A stretch of DNA of 64,000 nt from NCBI GenBank assembly GCA_964652825.1, contig CAZZCU010000004.1, forward strand, positions 62,001-126,000, read 5' to 3'. The stretch is from CAZZCU01 sp964652825. Lineage in GTDB: Bacteria; Bdellovibrionota_B; Oligoflexia; Oligoflexales; CAZZCU01. Shown here piece after piece: positions 62,267-64,000 of the stretch. A program made the translations under genes and the position numbers. A model generated the notes under the pieces. The model was given only the letters and a program-made list of their open reading frames with translations, was not told where the DNA came from and ran no database searches. Every line of letters starts with the position of its first letter. Positions within the stretch are counted from its first letter, which is position 1.

Positions 62267-62612
62267 AATTTGGAACACTAAACGGATAGGTGCCTTGCCA
62301 GGTGAGCAGGTGGCAGCTGAGTGCGATACGCCAGTAGCGCGCTGCTCGGCCGCTTGGCGACGTGATGCATGCTGATTGCCAGCCATTGCCGGCGCGCAGT
62401 TGCAGATCGAGAGTGCATAGTGGTTGCCGCCGCGAGGACGAGTGTTCGGCGCAGAAGGTGCTCGCGATCGTCAATGGCTCTCGGCCTTGCAACTGCATTC
62501 TGAGGACAAGAGCCGATTGCAATGTCGCGAGAGCGTTCTCGCAGGTCCGCGCCATAAGCCATGCCTGGAGGGTGATCGCGGCGGCAACCAGATAGGTAAG
62601 CTGGTGATGCAT
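62247..62612 (-). CDS. Small membrane-anchored protein downstream of Flp pilin (TadE/F-like?)
   Basis: 121 residues: a hydrophobic N-terminal segment (LTYLVAAAITLQAWLMA, about 5-21), then a mixed region with four cysteines. The layout (one N-terminal membrane anchor, short periplasmic part) resembles minor pilins of the Tad system, but there is no recognisable TadE motif. It starts 13 bases after the Flp-like pilin on the same strand and overlaps the end of the FAD oxidoreductase by 20 bases. No clear ribosome site is present. Confidence 0.5.
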   Translation of the reverse strand: MHHQLTYLVAAAITLQAWLMARTCENALATLQSALVLRMQLQGREPLTIASTFCAEHSSSRRQPLCTLDLQLRAGNGWQSACITSPSGRAARYWRIALSCHLLTWQGTYPFSVPNFIELLD

Positions 62613-62625
62613 GGCTGGCGGACGC

Positions 62626-62826
62626 TTATTCTAATAAGTGCGGTAGATCGAAATCACCGGCGTCGACGCCGAGTTTTTCGCTGATGGCCTGCATCTTCTC
62701 CTGAAATAATTTGCCGACAAAACCGATACCCGCCACCGCTACCAACAACGCGAAGGTGCTGACCACCACGTATTCCATGGCGGCACCGCCGAACTGGCTG
62801 CGTCTTTTTTTCATGAATTTATTCAT
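62626..62826 (-). CDS. flp: Flp-type pilin
   Basis: 66 residues with a near-perfect ribosome site (AAGGAGG, 10 bases before the ATG). A basic leader (MNKFMKKRRSQFGG) precedes AAMEYVVVSTFALLVAVAGIG, which has the Flp prepilin features: Gly before the cleavage point, Glu5-like residue and a Tyr next to it, then a hydrophobic helix. Flp pilins are polymerised by the Tad machinery, none of which is in this window. The protein is short and lacks other domains. Confidence 0.82.
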   Translation of the reverse strand: MNKFMKKRRSQFGGAAMEYVVVSTFALLVAVAGIGFVGKLFQEKMQAISEKLGVDAGDFDLPHLLE

Positions 62827-63008
62827 TGCGTGTTCTCCTCCTTATGGTTGACAAGGCGAGTTGTAACGCGCCGGTGGTCATGTCGTGAACTGACATCTTT
62901 GGGGGAGGGTGAATAATTGGATATCAGTAACCCGTTACCGGTTCCGTAGCCGAGTCGGTGAGCCGTAGCGGTTTGCCGGCAGCCGTTAGCTGCCAGCCGA
63001 AAGCGGAA

Positions 63009-63311
63009 TTATTTAGCCCGCTCGATCAGGCGATAGAGCGAAGCACCAACTCGATCCAAAGTGCCAAAGCACTCGCTCGACTCAAATCCCGCAATCTTGA
63101 GTAATCCCTGTGACTCTCTGACAGAACCCATGGCGATGTGGAAGAAGCGAAGCTGATCTTTGCGAGTGGGCTTGCCGCGTGCTTCGCAAAGATTAAGCGG
63201 GATACTGAGTGCAGCCCTTTGAAGCTGGTCTCGGAGAGTGCCTCTGAGACCGAGTGCTTGGCTCTGATGATAGAAGGCGATGGCGAGATCTAAGGTACGG
63301 AAGTTTTGCAT
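63009..63311 (-). CDS. Four-helix-bundle protein (23S rRNA intervening-sequence family)
   Basis: 100 residues. Matches the four-helix-bundle/S23 family (FRTLDLAIAFYHQSQ, QLQRAALSIPLNLCEA, KDQLRFFHIAMGSVRESQGLL), which also occurs in intervening sequences of 23S rRNA genes; the function is unknown. The start codon and AAAGGAG ribosome site lie inside one arm of a perfect 29-base inverted repeat whose other arm starts the facing, decayed copy at 63376. It is slightly shorter than typical members (about 115-125 residues). Confidence 0.85.
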   Translation of the reverse strand: MQNFRTLDLAIAFYHQSQALGLRGTLRDQLQRAALSIPLNLCEARGKPTRKDQLRFFHIAMGSVRESQGLLKIAGFESSECFGTLDRVGASLYRLIERAK

Positions 63312-63378
63312 GGTTTGCTCCTTTCAAAAAAATGGTCTCGCCCTGACGGGACCATTTTTTTGAAAGGAGCAAACCATG
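63309..63378. repeat. Perfect 29-base inverted repeat containing both divergent start sites
   Basis: Arms at 63309-63337 and 63350-63378 are exact reverse complements around a 12-base centre. Each arm begins at a start codon (CAT for the minus gene, ATG for the plus copy) and includes the AAAGGAG ribosome site and an A/T tract. RNA read through this region would form a very stable hairpin that hides the ribosome site and start codon. This could silence read-through transcripts, as in some mobile elements. Confidence 0.9.
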
Positions 63379-63553
63379 TTGACAAACTTCAGAACTTATC
63401 AACTCGCCAAGACATTCTACTACCTCTGCGGCCCACTCAGACTCCCACGTCATCTCAAAGAACAGCTGGATCGACCATCAGTCTGAGGTGATTGCTGTGA
63501 CCGATAAGCTTGCAGCCCATCTTTACCGTCTCATTTATCCGAGCCGTCTCTGA
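63376..63553 (+). pseudogene. Decayed four-helix-bundle gene with internal deletion
   Basis: From the ATG at 63376 the first 34 codons match the family start (NFRTYQLAKTFYYLCGPLRLP, then KEQLDRPS) but run into TGA at 63484. In the next frame, codons from 63479 to a TGA at 63551-63553 match the family C-terminus (VTDKLAAHLYRLI). The middle, about 55 residues, is missing, so an internal deletion with frameshift is inferred. The copy is facing the intact gene at 63009 across the palindrome. Confidence 0.75.
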
Positions 63554-63563
63554 CGGCTCTTTT
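63541..63563 (+). terminator. Rho-independent terminator
   Basis: GAGCCGTC and GACGGCTC pair perfectly over a 3-base loop and are followed by TTTT, at the end of the decayed four-helix-bundle copy. The stop codon of the remnant lies inside the stem. Confidence 0.75.
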
Positions 63564-63675
63564 CCTGGCGGGAGAAAAATGATTTTCCCAAGCAAATCAG
63601 TTGGAATTAGGGTATTATGCCCAGCGCACCCAATGAAAACGGTGAAGCAATTTTCCAAGCGGTAGTGGAGGCGAC

Positions 63676-64000
63676 ATGCAGGCGCTGAACGAAGCGTTTA
63701 CTGAAGCTAATCAGCTGCGCACGCGTATCGAACGTGCGGTGTTCGGGCAATCGGAACTTGTGACCGAAGCCTTATGTTGTTTGTTGTCGGGTGGTCATTT
63801 GTTGATGACCGGCGCGCCTGGTCTGGCGAAAACCACTTTGGTGCGGGTGATTGCGCGCGGACTCGGACTAAAATTCGGTCGCGTGCAGTTTACGCCCGAT
63901 CTGTTGCCGGGTGATATCATCGGTACGGATATTTTGAATATTGACGCTGGTAGCGGCCGTCGCAGTTTTGAATTCAGCAAGGGACCGATCTTTGTGAATC
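63676..64000 (+). CDS. moxR: MoxR-family AAA+ ATPase, 3'-partial
   Basis: About 108 residues before the window ends. The start is ATG with GTGGAGG eight bases upstream. The AAA_3 (MoxR) domain begins with VFGQSELVTEALCCLL, then a Walker A-like GAPGLAKTTLVR (Gly-Ala-Pro-Gly-Leu-Ala-Lys-Thr) and FTPDLLPGDIIGTDI, the family's sensor-like segment. MoxR proteins act as chaperones with a von Willebrand factor A partner, usually encoded next to them, here probably outside the window. Confidence 0.92.
   Translation, partial: MQALNEAFTEANQLRTRIERAVFGQSELVTEALCCLLSGGHLLMTGAPGLAKTTLVRVIARGLGLKFGRVQFTPDLLPGDIIGTDILNIDAGSGRRSFEFSKGPIFVN

Noticed and set aside
62827..63008. Possible structured RNA or repeats in the gap between the pilin and the four-helix-bundle gene
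   Set aside because: A GGCAGC/GCTGCC hairpin at 62978-62994 and a GTAAC/GTTAC pair are visible, but without a T-run, ORF or known RNA fold.
63193..63491. Open frames reading through the palindrome on both strands (start with a HGLLLSKKWS-like stretch)
   Set aside because: The shared sequence is just the translation of the inverted repeat on both strands. They overlap the four-helix-bundle gene and its copy.
1..64000. CRISPR arrays, insertion sequences, prophage or integron
   Set aside because: No repeat-spacer pattern, transposase, integrase or phage gene was recognised in the window.

Overview
The window comes from a Gram-negative bacterium with moderate GC content (my impression, about 50-55%, not computed). 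Evidence for an outer membrane: a PilMNOPQ type IV pilus cluster with a secretin, many lipoproteins, predicted outer-membrane beta-barrels, an LpoB-type lipoprotein, HtrA and ExbB/ExbD. Leucine dehydrogenase, methylmalonyl-CoA epimerase, a roughly 1000-residue NAD glutamate dehydrogenase, a 630-residue acyl-CoA dehydrogenase and several peptidases point to an amino-acid and fatty-acid catabolising heterotroph. This mix fits lineages formerly called Deltaproteobacteria (Bdellovibrionota, Myxococcota or a candidate relative). That placement is an inference from gene content only.

Layout. 0-2 kb: a protein joining a membrane segment to a FliG-like region, with its start possibly outside the window. 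1.7-3.6 kb (minus): cystathionine beta-synthase/cysteine synthase with CBS domains, followed by a stand-alone cyclic-nucleotide-binding protein. 3.8-11.6 kb (plus): pilM-N-O-P-Q, a lipoprotein and a TPR protein. 11.6-12.8 kb: aroQ and pgeF. 12.8-15.8 kb (minus): htrA/degP then malQ. 16-24 kb: small lipoproteins, oligopeptidase A, the YggS PLP protein, an LpoB/COG3014 pair, yfbR and leucine dehydrogenase. 24-29 kb (plus): mnmG, thyX and a lipoprotein metallopeptidase. 29-36.9 kb: an MFS transporter, an unusual phosphohistidine/ATP-grasp dikinase-like protein, a methyltransferase-like protein, a membrane sensor-like protein and mce.

37-44.7 kb is dominated by uncharacterised envelope proteins: lipoproteins, a CsgG/FlgO-like domain fused to a probable beta-barrel, and a membrane-anchored protein with a carboxypeptidase-regulatory-like domain. 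serA and tRNA-Gly(GCC) follow. 46.5-48.9 kb holds an unknown soluble protein, a small barrel-like protein, exbB and exbD. 48.9-62.3 kb holds a GCS2-type glutamate-cysteine ligase, glutamate dehydrogenase, acyl-CoA dehydrogenase, a YlxP/DUF503 protein, a degenerate-GGDEF/EAL protein, a phosphotransacetylase-like enzyme, a lipoprotein M14 carboxypeptidase and a DadA-like FAD oxidoreductase. 62.2-64 kb holds a Flp-type pilin with a small partner, a four-helix-bundle (23S IVS type) gene facing a decayed copy across a perfect 29-bp inverted repeat, and the start of a MoxR ATPase.

How the parts may work together (inference): secreted and envelope peptidases (M14, M48-like, HtrA) plus oligopeptidase A would feed amino acids to leucine dehydrogenase, glutamate dehydrogenase and the DadA-like oxidase. 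Branched-chain and fatty acyl-CoAs would pass through the acyl-CoA dehydrogenase and the methylmalonyl epimerase, with acetyl phosphate metabolism at the phosphotransacetylase. Surface motility or adhesion would rest on the type IV pilus and perhaps the Flp pilin. No insertion sequence, prophage or CRISPR array was seen. The strongest candidates for new biology are the FliG-like membrane fusion, the His-then-ATP-grasp dikinase, the envelope gene cluster, and the palindrome joining two four-helix-bundle genes.
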